Source: Coriobacteriia bacterium
GTDB taxonomy: Bacteria > Actinomycetota > Coriobacteriia > WRKU01 > WQUG01
Length of the DNA: 42,268 bases
Assembly: GCA_009785795.1 (NCBI GenBank)
Contig: WQVN01000005.1
Coordinates: 1-42,268 of the forward strand
Direction: 5' to 3'
Part shown: positions 9,065 to 17,484 of the stretch, piece by piece
Numbering within the stretch: position 1 is the first letter of the stretch
Layout of the letters: each line of letters begins with the position of its first letter
Translations under genes and position numbers: made by a program
The notes under the pieces: generated by a model
What the model was told of the DNA's origin: nothing
What the model saw: only the letters and a program-made list of their open reading frames with translations
Database searches by the model: none

Positions 9065-9967
9065 ATGAACAGTTTTGAATTTATAACATATAAAGGGAAG
9101 AAAAAGCTGCCTGTGCAGGTACCGCTGCCTGATTTACAGGGAGCATCGCTGATTGAAACACATGCACATCTTGACATGCTGGAAGATCCTGCACTTGCCT
9201 TGGCCCGTGCAGGTTTCGCTGGCTTGACTACGGTACTGACGATTGCCGACATCAGTGTACGCGCTGAAACTACCTATGGAATGCTTGAAGTCTGGCGCGA
9301 GGGTGCGCAAATGCTACTTGATGCTTCACCAGATGCTCAACAGGCTACTGTTCCCGATACCTATATCATTGCAGGTATCCATCCGCACAATTCACGTCAT
9401 TTTGATGCAGCAGCAGAAAAGCATTTACGCAGACTTGCTGAGGATTCACGCACTGTTGCGCTGGGAGAAGCTGGTCTGGATTACTACTACGACCATAGTC
9501 CGCGCGATGTTCAGCGTGCAGTATTCAGACGAAAGCTCGAATTGGCTCACGAACTAGACCTGCCCGTCATTGTCCATCTGCGCGATGCTCATGACGATGG
9601 ACTGCACATCTTAACAGAGCTTGGTGTTCCAGCACGTGGTGCAGTTCTGCACTGTTACAACCGTGACTTGAAAATAGCAGAGCCGTTTCTTGATTTGGGT
9701 TGCGTACTGGGATTTGGCGGTCCTGTGACCTTCAAAAGTGCGCATGAGGTCAAGGCGGCCGCACAGGCAGCTCCCGCAGATCGCATCCTGATAGAAACCG
9801 ACTGTCCCTTCATGGCACCGACTCCATTTAGGGGGCAAAAATGTGAACCAGCTCACTGTTTGTGGGTGGCTCAAGAGATTGCCGACCTACGCAATATGCC
9901 ACTTTTTGAACTAGCGCAGCAGACCAGTAATACTGCTGCAAGCATCTTCCGCCTGCCACAGATTTAA
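9065..9967 (+). CDS. tatD: TatD-family metal-dependent hydrolase
   Basis: ETHAHLDML, AGIHPHNSRHFD, GEAGLDYYYDHSPRDVQ, HLRDAH, LHCYNRD, ETDCPFMAPTPFRGQKCEPAH. Confidence 0.92.
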   Translation: MNSFEFITYKGKKKLPVQVPLPDLQGASLIETHAHLDMLEDPALALARAGFAGLTTVLTIADISVRAETTYGMLEVWREGAQMLLDASPDAQQATVPDTYIIAGIHPHNSRHFDAAAEKHLRRLAEDSRTVALGEAGLDYYYDHSPRDVQRAVFRRKLELAHELDLPVIVHLRDAHDDGLHILTELGVPARGAVLHCYNRDLKIAEPFLDLGCVLGFGGPVTFKSAHEVKAAAQAAPADRILIETDCPFMAPTPFRGQKCEPAHCLWVAQEIADLRNMPLFELAQQTSNTAASIFRLPQI

Positions 9968-9976
9968 GGATAGTAG

Positions 9977-11455
9977 ATGACCGCAACACGTAAAAACGTC
10001 GTCATTGTTAACGGTTCGCCCAGAAAGATGGGCAACTCTGCAATGTTTGCTGAACGGCTCAAAAAGGACCTCATGAGTGCTGGAGTAACAAGCGTTCAAA
10101 TATTCTCGCCTGTAACACATGACTTTAGGTTTTGCATGGGCTGTGAGCGATGTATTAAGGCGGGGGAGTGTGTCCACACAGACGACATGGAGACCTTAGC
10201 TGCTGCACTTGATGCTGCTGACGCCTTAATCTGGCTATGCCCTCTGTATTTTGGAACGGTACCTGCACAGCTCAAGGTAATCATTGACAGGTTTCAGCTG
10301 CTTTGGGCGCGCAATGTACTTGCAGGAGAGGACAAGGGAATCCGCAGTGATTGCACGCGTCCTGCGCTTGCATATTACATCAGCGCAAAAGATGATCCCT
10401 TTGGAACAGAGCAGAGAGAGGCAGCTGCGTTGCTGCCTTTGCGCTATGCTTCGAATACTGCAGGATTTGCCCTAACAGAGCACTATGCATTGGTTGGTCC
10501 AGAAAAGCCTGGTGACATTCGTAAGCCTGAGCTTGCCACAAAGCTTGCAGATGCAATTCAGCTTGCCACAGACAATATTGCACAACAGGAAAGTTCTGCG
10601 GTCACAAACTCGCCCCTTGCAACACCAACCGCAACCATAAAAGTATTGCAGACATTTGACCTGTACACAAAGAAGCGTCTAGGACAGCATTTTTTAGTCG
10701 ATGACAATGTTATAGGACGTATCCTTGATGCAGCAGATCTGAATAAGGATGATCAGGTACTTGAAATTGGTCCAGGCATTGGCGTTTTGACCCTTGCATT
10801 GCTGAAGCAGGCAGAACAGGTTCTTGCCCTTGAGTATGACTCGCAGTTGGTTGAGGTGCTGGAACACACTGCAGGGAGTGATTCAAAGCTGACGATTATC
10901 AATGAAGATGCACTGAACATTCCAAGCATAATGCTTCCATTTTTGCCCACAAAACTTGTTGCAAATTTGCCCTATCAGGTGGCAGCAACGAATGTATTAG
11001 ATTGCTTTGAGTATCTGCCCTCTGTGCAGCAGGCGACGGTAATGGTGCAGCGTGAAGTTGCCCAGCGTATGGCAGCACATCCTGGCAGTAAGGCATATGG
11101 CGCTTACAGTGCAAAGCTACAATTGCTTGCGCAGCCTACAGGCAGTTTTCCCGTATCCAGGAACAGTTTCTTGCCACCCCCTCGCGTAGATTCTACGGTG
11201 ATTACATTGACGCGTCACAAGGTTACTGAAAATCTTGTAAGGGATATTGCGCACTATAGGGAAGTTGCTGCGCTGATAGATATTTGCTTTGCTAATCGCA
11301 GAAAGACAATCTTGAACAATCTGCGTGCGGCAGACATAGATATAGAAGTAGCCCATTTTGCTCTTGAAAAGACAGAAATTGATTCAATAGCACGTGCAGA
11401 AACCCTTGCGCCAAAAGACTTTGTTGCATTGCTGGATGCATTCCGTCAGATTTAA
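9977..11455 (+). CDS. ksgA: Fusion: N-terminal NADPH-dependent FMN reductase/flavodoxin-like domain + C-terminal 16S rRNA dimethyladenosine transferase (KsgA/RsmA)
   Basis: N-terminus VVIVNGSPRKMGNSAMFAERL, MGCERCIKAGEC, LYFGTVPAQLKVIIDRF; C-terminus KKRLGQHFLVDDNVIGRI, VLEIGPGIGVLTLAL, ANLPYQVAATNVL, FANRRKTILNNL; one uninterrupted ORF. Confidence 0.9.
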   Translation: MTATRKNVVIVNGSPRKMGNSAMFAERLKKDLMSAGVTSVQIFSPVTHDFRFCMGCERCIKAGECVHTDDMETLAAALDAADALIWLCPLYFGTVPAQLKVIIDRFQLLWARNVLAGEDKGIRSDCTRPALAYYISAKDDPFGTEQREAAALLPLRYASNTAGFALTEHYALVGPEKPGDIRKPELATKLADAIQLATDNIAQQESSAVTNSPLATPTATIKVLQTFDLYTKKRLGQHFLVDDNVIGRILDAADLNKDDQVLEIGPGIGVLTLALLKQAEQVLALEYDSQLVEVLEHTAGSDSKLTIINEDALNIPSIMLPFLPTKLVANLPYQVAATNVLDCFEYLPSVQQATVMVQREVAQRMAAHPGSKAYGAYSAKLQLLAQPTGSFPVSRNSFLPPPRVDSTVITLTRHKVTENLVRDIAHYREVAALIDICFANRRKTILNNLRAADIDIEVAHFALEKTEIDSIARAETLAPKDFVALLDAFRQI

Positions 11456-11461
11456 GCTTTC

Positions 11462-11505
11462 TTTAATCGAAAGTTAATCCGACTTTAAGGGTCGTTTGCT
11501 ATGAT
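11462..11505 (+). promoter_or_regulatory. Candidate promoter with three 11-bp phased direct repeats and an extended -10
   Basis: TTTAATCGAAA/GTTAATCCGAC/TTTAAGGGTCG (11462-11494), then TGC-TATGAT (-10 at 11500-11505). Confidence 0.45.
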
Positions 11506-11565
11506 GATTTTCTGGCAGTCTGCTGCTGCAGGCGGTTAATCTTGCCCCAGAAGTGAGGTGAGATT

Positions 11566-11673
11566 ATGGTAGAAGCATTAATCGTAATAGCACTTGTGCT
11601 AACGGTGGTGCGAGAAGCCATCAAGCTGGCAAAGATCATTCTGATCCGTAGACAGCAAAACCGTCGCAGCTAA
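11566..11673 (+). CDS. 35-aa hydrophobic peptide, candidate type I toxin (Fst/holin-like-toxin style)
   Basis: MVEALIVIALVLTVVREAIKLAKIILIRRQQNRRS: one TM segment plus basic tail; SD-like GTGAGGTGAG upstream. Not in the ORF track because of size. Confidence 0.55.
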   Translation: MVEALIVIALVLTVVREAIKLAKIILIRRQQNRRS

Positions 11674-11740
11674 GTGCCGCGACGGTAAACCAAAACAGGG
11701 CAACCGTCTGCGACCAAAACAGCAGGCTGCCTCTTTATGT
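11655..11740 (-). ncRNA. Predicted antisense RNA convergent on the 35-aa ORF
   Basis: Minus strand has extended -10 TGCTACAAT (plus 11747-11755) and a terminator GCGACGGT-TTTG from the 8-bp inverted repeat 11660-11667/11679-11686. No transcript data. Confidence 0.35.
11697..11736 (+). terminator. Candidate terminator of the 35-aa peptide mRNA
   Basis: AGGgCA...TGCCT enclosing GTCTGC/GCAGGC, then CTTT. Confidence 0.45.
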
Positions 11741-11808
11741 GCGTCCATTGTAGCATATTGTAGACAGTGATGGACGTGCTCTGCTAACTGTTAAGTTGCG
11801 TTATGGAC

Positions 11809-11814
11809 TATAAT
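11809..11814 (+). promoter_or_regulatory. TATAAT -10 element of rnd, predicting a leaderless transcript
   Basis: Perfect TATAAT whose expected +1 coincides with ATG 11821. Confidence 0.45.
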
Positions 11815-11820
11815 GCTTGT

Positions 11821-12996
11821 ATGAATTCTCCTATTCTGATTACGACATCAAAGCAGCTTGATCATGCTATTGAGCAACTTTTAACAGCTGATGTTCTGGC
11901 TGTTGATACTGAGTTTATGCGTGAAAAGACTTATTTCCCCAAACTTTGCTTGCTGCAGATTGCGTGCAAGGATGAAGTTTTCCTGATTGATCCCTTGCAG
12001 CATAAGCTTGATTTGCGACCACTTGCACGAATCTGGTCAAAGCAATCCATTGTGAAGGTATTTCATTCGGGAGCACAGGACTTACAAATACTGTTTGATG
12101 CGTGTGGAGTTGCGCCTAGCCCCTATTTCGACACGCAAGACGCTGCTGCGCTGATTGGCATGCCAGAACAGGTTGGCTATGGAGTACTGGTAAAACGCTT
12201 ACTGGGGAAAGACTTGGACAAAGCAGATCGGTTCACTGACTGGTCGCGCAGGCCACTTGATGCAAGTCAATTGCGTTATGCAGCTGATGACGTTATTTGG
12301 TTGTTGCAACTATATCCTCTGCTTGTGAACAAGCTGCGAGAATTGGGCAGAGATTCGTGGCTGGATGCAGAGTTTAGCAAGCGCTGCAGTGAAGATGCAT
12401 TGACGACTGATGTCAGGGCTGTATACCTGCGCCTAAAGCGCGTATCGTCACTTAAGCCCACACAGCTTGCGGTTGCACGTGAGGTTGCTGCCTGGCGTGA
12501 GACTTGTGCCATGCGCAAGAATATTCCAAAGCGCTGGCTACTTTCTGATGAGGCAGTCCTAGACATTGCAAGGCGTGCGCCGACAAGTGAAGAGAAACTT
12601 GCAAAGTTGCGTGGTGTTGGACCGAACCTAAAGCGCGAGCTTGGCAGCTTACTTGTAGCGGTTAAAGCTGGTAGAGCCTGTCCAGAAGGCGAATGGCCTT
12701 GCTTGTCACAGCGCCCTAAGTTAAATGCTAATGACAGTGCTGCTTTAGAGCTGATGGCAGCGATTGTGCGTGTACGCGCAGAACAGAACTTGCTGTCGCA
12801 ATCTGTTCTTGCCTCGCGTGCGCAGCTTGAAGACTATGTAAGCAGGCGCAGCAATGACTGTGCGGTAATGCAGGGATGGCGCAAAGAACTGATAGGTGTT
12901 GAACTCGAGCGATTGTTAGCGGGTCAGATTGCCTTGCGACTGGACAGCGGTGTGCTTGCGATTGAAGAAGTTGCTGATGGCGTCACAACAGACTAA
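11821..12996 (+). CDS. rnd: Ribonuclease D (3'-5' exonuclease with HRDC)
   Basis: LAVDTEFMREKTYFPKLCLLQIA, VFHSGAQDLQIL, FDTQDAAALIG, DWSRRPLDASQLRYAADDV. An alternative ATG at 11803 exists. Confidence 0.92.
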   Translation: MNSPILITTSKQLDHAIEQLLTADVLAVDTEFMREKTYFPKLCLLQIACKDEVFLIDPLQHKLDLRPLARIWSKQSIVKVFHSGAQDLQILFDACGVAPSPYFDTQDAAALIGMPEQVGYGVLVKRLLGKDLDKADRFTDWSRRPLDASQLRYAADDVIWLLQLYPLLVNKLRELGRDSWLDAEFSKRCSEDALTTDVRAVYLRLKRVSSLKPTQLAVAREVAAWRETCAMRKNIPKRWLLSDEAVLDIARRAPTSEEKLAKLRGVGPNLKRELGSLLVAVKAGRACPEGEWPCLSQRPKLNANDSAALELMAAIVRVRAEQNLLSQSVLASRAQLEDYVSRRSNDCAVMQGWRKELIGVELERLLAGQIALRLDSGVLAIEEVADGVTTD

Positions 12997-14293
12997 GACT
13001 GAGACTGCCATTACGGTAAGCGAGGCTGTTGAGATTGCAAAGCTAAGTCTTGAGACCTTACGCTTGCGTGTTATTGGAGAGGTTTCGGGATTTACAGGCG
13101 CTAAATATCCTACGAAATATTTTAGCCTGAAAGATGGTGATGCGACCCTTAAGTGCATTATCTGGAAAAATGTGTATGATGCAGCAGACGTTGACTTGCA
13201 AGATGGCCAAGAAATAGAGGTCGTTGGGAAATTCAGTGTTTTTCCTAAGCGCGGTGAGATGAATTTCCATGTGTCAAAATTGCATATTGCAGGCGAAGGA
13301 CAGCTGCGCATTGAGCTTGCTCAGCGTGAAGCACGTTTGCGTGCAGAAGGATTGTTTGATGAGCAGCACAAGCGCACTATTCCTGTCTTTCCTCAAAAGA
13401 TTGCAGTTGTGACCTCACCTGCAGGAGCGGTGATTCACGACATCACAAAAGCTCTGGGTCGTCGCTGGCCTGTAGCACAGGTGTTACTCTATGGAGTACG
13501 TGTCGAAGGAACAGATGCGGTGTCACAGATTTGTGCAGGCATTACAGCTGCTGACCAGTCTGATGCTGACTTAATCATTTTGGCACGTGGTGGTGGATCA
13601 TTTGAAGACTTGTTACCTTTTTCTGACGAAGCGGTAGTACGTGCAATTGTAGATGTGCAAACACCACTGATTTCGGGCATCGGACACCAGCCAGATATTA
13701 GTCTGGCAGACCATGTTGCAGATATGCATGCAGCCACGCCAACGGCAGCGGCAGAGGCAGCAAGTAGTCCCAGCATAGCAGACTTGCAGCAATTGCTTGA
13801 TAGTAGTGCTGTGAGAATGCAGACTGTACTGAATGAGAAAATCCGCAGTTCTCGCAGGCACCTGGATGCACTTGCAAGTCGTCCCGTGTTTGCAGGACCA
13901 GAAGAGCTGCTGCAAGTTCGAGCTATGCTGCTCGATTCTATCGTTCAGCGCATGACAACGGTGTTAGCTGCGGGCTTTGGGACAGAAAGACAGCGAATTG
14001 TGCGTGCGCAGGAACGCTTGCTGCACGTAGGTCCTCACTTGACTGCACGTGAGCGCACGCAGCTTGAACGTGCGACGGGGACGCTGGACGCTCTCTCTCC
14101 TCTGAAGGTGTTGGGGCGTGGCTATGCTATGGTGTTTGAATCTGGTGACAGCACTCAAGATGAGAGTACTGTTCGTAGAAAGGTTATTGATTCTGTAAGC
14201 TGTGTGCAAGTTGGACAGGCAGTAAAAGTTGAACTGCATGATGGCCAGCTTGATTGTGAAGTGAAAGGGATAGCCAATGAACCAATTATTTGA
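12977..14293 (+). CDS. xseA: Exodeoxyribonuclease VII large subunit
   Basis: OB-fold N-terminus (VIGEVSGFTGAKYPTKYFSLKDG), IAVVTSPAGAVIHDI, LARGGGSFEDLLPFSDEAVVRAI, GIGHQPDISLADHVADMHAATPTAAAE. Confidence 0.95.
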   Translation: MASQQTKTETAITVSEAVEIAKLSLETLRLRVIGEVSGFTGAKYPTKYFSLKDGDATLKCIIWKNVYDAADVDLQDGQEIEVVGKFSVFPKRGEMNFHVSKLHIAGEGQLRIELAQREARLRAEGLFDEQHKRTIPVFPQKIAVVTSPAGAVIHDITKALGRRWPVAQVLLYGVRVEGTDAVSQICAGITAADQSDADLIILARGGGSFEDLLPFSDEAVVRAIVDVQTPLISGIGHQPDISLADHVADMHAATPTAAAEAASSPSIADLQQLLDSSAVRMQTVLNEKIRSSRRHLDALASRPVFAGPEELLQVRAMLLDSIVQRMTTVLAAGFGTERQRIVRAQERLLHVGPHLTARERTQLERATGTLDALSPLKVLGRGYAMVFESGDSTQDESTVRRKVIDSVSCVQVGQAVKVELHDGQLDCEVKGIANEPII

Positions 14294-14564
14294 TGAAAAT
14301 GTTGCTGCACCTGCCATGACAGATGGTGTGGATGCTGAAGTAAGCATAGATGTAGCAGATGCAGACAATGCTGCTACTTTCAATGAGCAATTATCGCAGC
14401 TTGAAGCGATTGTTGCGCAACTCGAAGGCGGACAGCTTGAGCTTGAGGATAGCCTGAAGCGCTATGGTGAGGGTGTCGAACTGATTCGTGCACTACAGGG
14501 CAAATTGATAGATGCAGAGCAGAAAGTCCAGCTGATGATGGGAGAGATTCATGAGCAAGAATAA
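14277..14564 (+). CDS. xseB: Exodeoxyribonuclease VII small subunit
   Basis: FNEQLSQLEAIVAQLEGGQLELEDSLKRYGEGVELI; overlaps the xseA stop. Confidence 0.92.
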   Translation: MNQLFDENVAAPAMTDGVDAEVSIDVADADNAATFNEQLSQLEAIVAQLEGGQLELEDSLKRYGEGVELIRALQGKLIDAEQKVQLMMGEIHEQE

Positions 14565-14919
14565 CGATGGATTTGAAGTGATGGATGACTGTATTTTTTG
14601 CAGGATTATTGCAGGAGACTTCGGCACTGATTTTGTCTATGAGGATGACTATGTGGTTGCATTTGACGATATTAGTCCACAGGCTCCAGTACATACCCTC
14701 ATAGTGCCACGCGTGCATGTAGAAAATCTTGAAGATAATCCTGATCCAGAACTATTGGGCAATGTCTTTGCCGCAATAAGCAAGGTTGCAAAAGTCAAAG
14801 GTGTTGATCAAAGCGGGTATCGCATCATACAAAATAATGGCGCAGGTGCAGGACAGACGGTATTTCATCTGCACGTCCACCTGATGGGTGGCAAGCCTTT
14901 CGGTGAGGGAATGGTGTAG
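14551..14919 (+). CDS. HIT family protein
   Basis: DDCIFCRIIAGD, QTVFHLHVHLMGG (HxHxH). Confidence 0.93.
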   Translation: MSKNNDGFEVMDDCIFCRIIAGDFGTDFVYEDDYVVAFDDISPQAPVHTLIVPRVHVENLEDNPDPELLGNVFAAISKVAKVKGVDQSGYRIIQNNGAGAGQTVFHLHVHLMGGKPFGEGMV

Positions 14920-14981
14920 TTTCTACAGCCGTTCCTGTAGAATAATGGATACAAAAATCAGTGAGTGTTAGGAGATTAGAC

Positions 14982-15968
14982 ATGAGTTCGTTTCTGACAA
15001 AAACCATTGAACGTGCGCGTGCTGCCGATAAGCACATAGTCTTACCTGAAGGATCAGATGCTCGCACCTGGGAGGCTGCCAGGCAGGCACTTGACGCAAA
15101 AATTGCTCGCATCACGGTGCTTGCAAGTCCAGCAGAGGTACCCACTAATCTTGATTGTAGTGGCATTAATGTTATTAACCCTGCGAATGCAGACTTTAAA
15201 GACGACCTTGCAGAGAGCCTGTATCAGCTGCGTCAGGCAAAGGGCATGACACACGAACAGGCAGATGAACTCATCGCAGATCCTCTTTATTTTGGGACGA
15301 TGATGGTAAAAAAGGGCTATGCTGATGGTGCAGTAGCAGGAGCGGTCAATGCTACGAGTGCAGTATTGCGTGCTGCATTGCAGATACTTAAAACAGCACC
15401 AGGCACAAAGCTGGTGTCGAGCTACTTCATCATGGATGTGCCAGATTGTGAGTATGGTGCAGATGGCGTCTTTTTGTATGCCGACTGTGGACTGGTTGAG
15501 AATCCTGACGCAGATGCGCTGTCTGAAATCGCTATTGCTTCTGCAGCGTCCTTTGAGGCTTTGGTGGGACAGCAGGCACAGGTTGCGATGCTGTCGTATT
15601 CGACTTATGGCAGTGCAAAAAGTGAGCTTACTGAAAAGGTTGTTGAAGCTACGCGACTTGCGCGCGAGAAAGCTCCTGATCTTGCACTGGATGGCGAATT
15701 GCAGCTAGATGCCGCTATTGTCCGTGCGATTGGTGAGTCAAAGGCTCCTGACAGTGCTGTTGCGGGTAAAGCAAACGTTTTAATATTCCCTGACCTCAAC
15801 AGTGGAAATATTGCTTATAAACTGACAGAGCGCTTAGCAAAAGCAGAGGCATACGGACCAATCACTCAGGGAATAGCTGCGCCTGTCAATGATTTGTCGC
15901 GCGGATGCAGCGCAGAAGATATTGTGGGAGTAATTGCAATCACCGCAGTTCAGGCTGCCGACAATTAG
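14982..15968 (+). CDS. pta: Phosphate acetyltransferase
   Basis: IVLPEGSDARTWEAA, YADGAVAGAVNATSAVLRAALQI, YGPITQGIAAPVNDLSRGCSAEDIV; followed by ackA. Confidence 0.94.
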   Translation: MSSFLTKTIERARAADKHIVLPEGSDARTWEAARQALDAKIARITVLASPAEVPTNLDCSGINVINPANADFKDDLAESLYQLRQAKGMTHEQADELIADPLYFGTMMVKKGYADGAVAGAVNATSAVLRAALQILKTAPGTKLVSSYFIMDVPDCEYGADGVFLYADCGLVENPDADALSEIAIASAASFEALVGQQAQVAMLSYSTYGSAKSELTEKVVEATRLAREKAPDLALDGELQLDAAIVRAIGESKAPDSAVAGKANVLIFPDLNSGNIAYKLTERLAKAEAYGPITQGIAAPVNDLSRGCSAEDIVGVIAITAVQAADN

Positions 15969-15979
15969 AGAGGCCTGTC

Positions 15980-17191
15980 ATGAAGATACTTGTACTTAAT
16001 GCGGGGTCGTCATCACTCAAATATCAATTAATGGACAGCACAACAGAAGAAGTGCTGGCAAAAGGTCTTGTTGAGCGCATTGGAACAGAGGGAGAGGCTG
16101 ACCATTCCTTTGATGTTGGCGGCAGCAAGGGGCGTGAATCTGCGCACATGGACGGCCATGAGCACGCTCTGCGTGCAGCCATTGCTGCGCTGAGTGCAGA
16201 TGGTGGCGTCATTGATGATTTGGCTGATATTGCCGCAGTTGGACACCGCGTGGTACATGGAGGAGAGTACTTCTCGGCATCTGTTGCTATAGATGAGGGC
16301 GTGTTGAAAAAGCTCGATGAAGTATCACCACTTGCTCCTCTGCATAATCCTGCAGCAGTAGCCTGTATTCGTGCATCGCGTGAGCTGATGCCAGACATTG
16401 CGCAGGTAGCTGCTTTTGACACAGCCTATCATCAGACGATTCCGCCAGAGGCACATCATTATCCTTTGCCACGTGAACTATATGATAAATATAAAGTTCG
16501 TCGCTACGGATTCCATGGAAATTCTCACCGGTACGTAGCGCAGCGTAGCGCAGATTTAGTAGGCATTCCTTTGCGCGACCTTAAGATTATTAGCTGTCAT
16601 TTGGGCAATGGTGCGTCGATTGCAGCCATCAAAAATGGTGTGTCAGTTGATACCAGTATGGGCTTTACGCCTCTTGAGGGCTTGATGATGGGAACACGTA
16701 CAGGAAGCATTGATCCAGCGATTGTGACTTTCTTGATGCGTCAAGAGGACTTGAGTCCTGATGAGGTTGATACCTTGATGAACAAGCAGTCAGGTCTTTT
16801 AGGAGTAAGTGGCGTGAGCAGTGATTTGCGCGATGTGTTGGATGCGCAAGAACATGGCAATGACCTTGCAAAGCTTGCGAATGACATGTATGCCTATTGC
16901 ATTAAGCGCTACATTGGGCAGTATATGGCGACTCTGGGTGGTTTGGACATTATTGTTGTGACGGCAGGAGTCGGTGAGAATAGTCCAGCGATGCGCGCAT
17001 CTGCTCTGGGCGGACTTGAGCACTGGGGAATCGCGGTAGACCCATGGCGAAACTTTGAAGGAAAAGAAGTCTTTACTGGTGGACTTGATGGCGAGTTCAA
17101 GATTTCTGCTACGGGTTCACGAGTAAAGGTGCTGGTAGTTCCGACCAATGAGGAGCTTATGATAGCTCGTGATACTAAGGCTCTCCTTTAA
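15980..17191 (+). CDS. ackA: Acetate kinase
   Basis: MKILVLNAGSSSLKYQLMD, GHRVVHGGEYF, FDTAYHQTIPPEAHHYPLP, RRYGFHGNSHRYV, GLMMGTRTGSIDPAI. Confidence 0.96.
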   Translation: MKILVLNAGSSSLKYQLMDSTTEEVLAKGLVERIGTEGEADHSFDVGGSKGRESAHMDGHEHALRAAIAALSADGGVIDDLADIAAVGHRVVHGGEYFSASVAIDEGVLKKLDEVSPLAPLHNPAAVACIRASRELMPDIAQVAAFDTAYHQTIPPEAHHYPLPRELYDKYKVRRYGFHGNSHRYVAQRSADLVGIPLRDLKIISCHLGNGASIAAIKNGVSVDTSMGFTPLEGLMMGTRTGSIDPAIVTFLMRQEDLSPDEVDTLMNKQSGLLGVSGVSSDLRDVLDAQEHGNDLAKLANDMYAYCIKRYIGQYMATLGGLDIIVVTAGVGENSPAMRASALGGLEHWGIAVDPWRNFEGKEVFTGGLDGEFKISATGSRVKVLVVPTNEELMIARDTKALL

Positions 17192-17193
17192 GT

Positions 17194-17316
17194 CAAAGCG
17201 CATCAGGCACTCAATCTCTGTGTCGAACCAAAGAATCCAACTGCTTACGTAAGGGCACTGCGCTGCACAGCTGGATCCTTCACTTCTCCTTGACCTTGAG
17301 CACCTGATGCACTTTA
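17194..17316. repeat. Intergenic hairpin repeat, copy C
   Basis: AAAGCGCATCAGGCACTCAA...TTGAGCACCTGATGCACTTT: 4+8+5 bp outer stem with mismatches; 22/34 identity to copy B at the 5' end. Confidence 0.7.
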
Positions 17317-17322
17317 AAAAGA

Positions 17323-17366
17323 TTGTCAATTTTATTGCAAAATTTTCACATAGTACTTACAATTTA
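17323..17366 (+). promoter_or_regulatory. Candidate Pho box: four 11-bp direct repeats upstream of the pst operon
   Basis: TTGTCAATTTT/ATTGCAAAATT/TTCACATAGTA/CTTACAATTTA; 11-bp spacing matches PhoB/PhoP-type binding arrays. Confidence 0.5.
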
Positions 17367-17392
17367 TAGCGGTGTTACAGATTTTAAGATTT

Positions 17393-17484
17393 GGGCTCAA
17401 TGGTGACGATGGATTAACCTCGTTGCTATTGAGTCCGCTTTAAGCATCTGACAGGCGCTAACGCCATGCCAAACATGGTGAGGA
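17393..17484 (+). promoter_or_regulatory. Structured 5' leader of the pst operon (two hairpins)
   Basis: H1 GGGCTCAATGG (17393-17403)/CTATTGAGTCC (17426-17436); H2 CAGGCGC (17452-17458)/GCGCCTG (17478-17484) with internal GCCATG-ccaaa-CATGGT. Confidence 0.5.

Noticed and set aside
15905-15979. N-terminal extension of ackA
   Set aside because: Lies inside pta in another frame; canonical MKILVLNAGSSSLKYQL start is at 15980.
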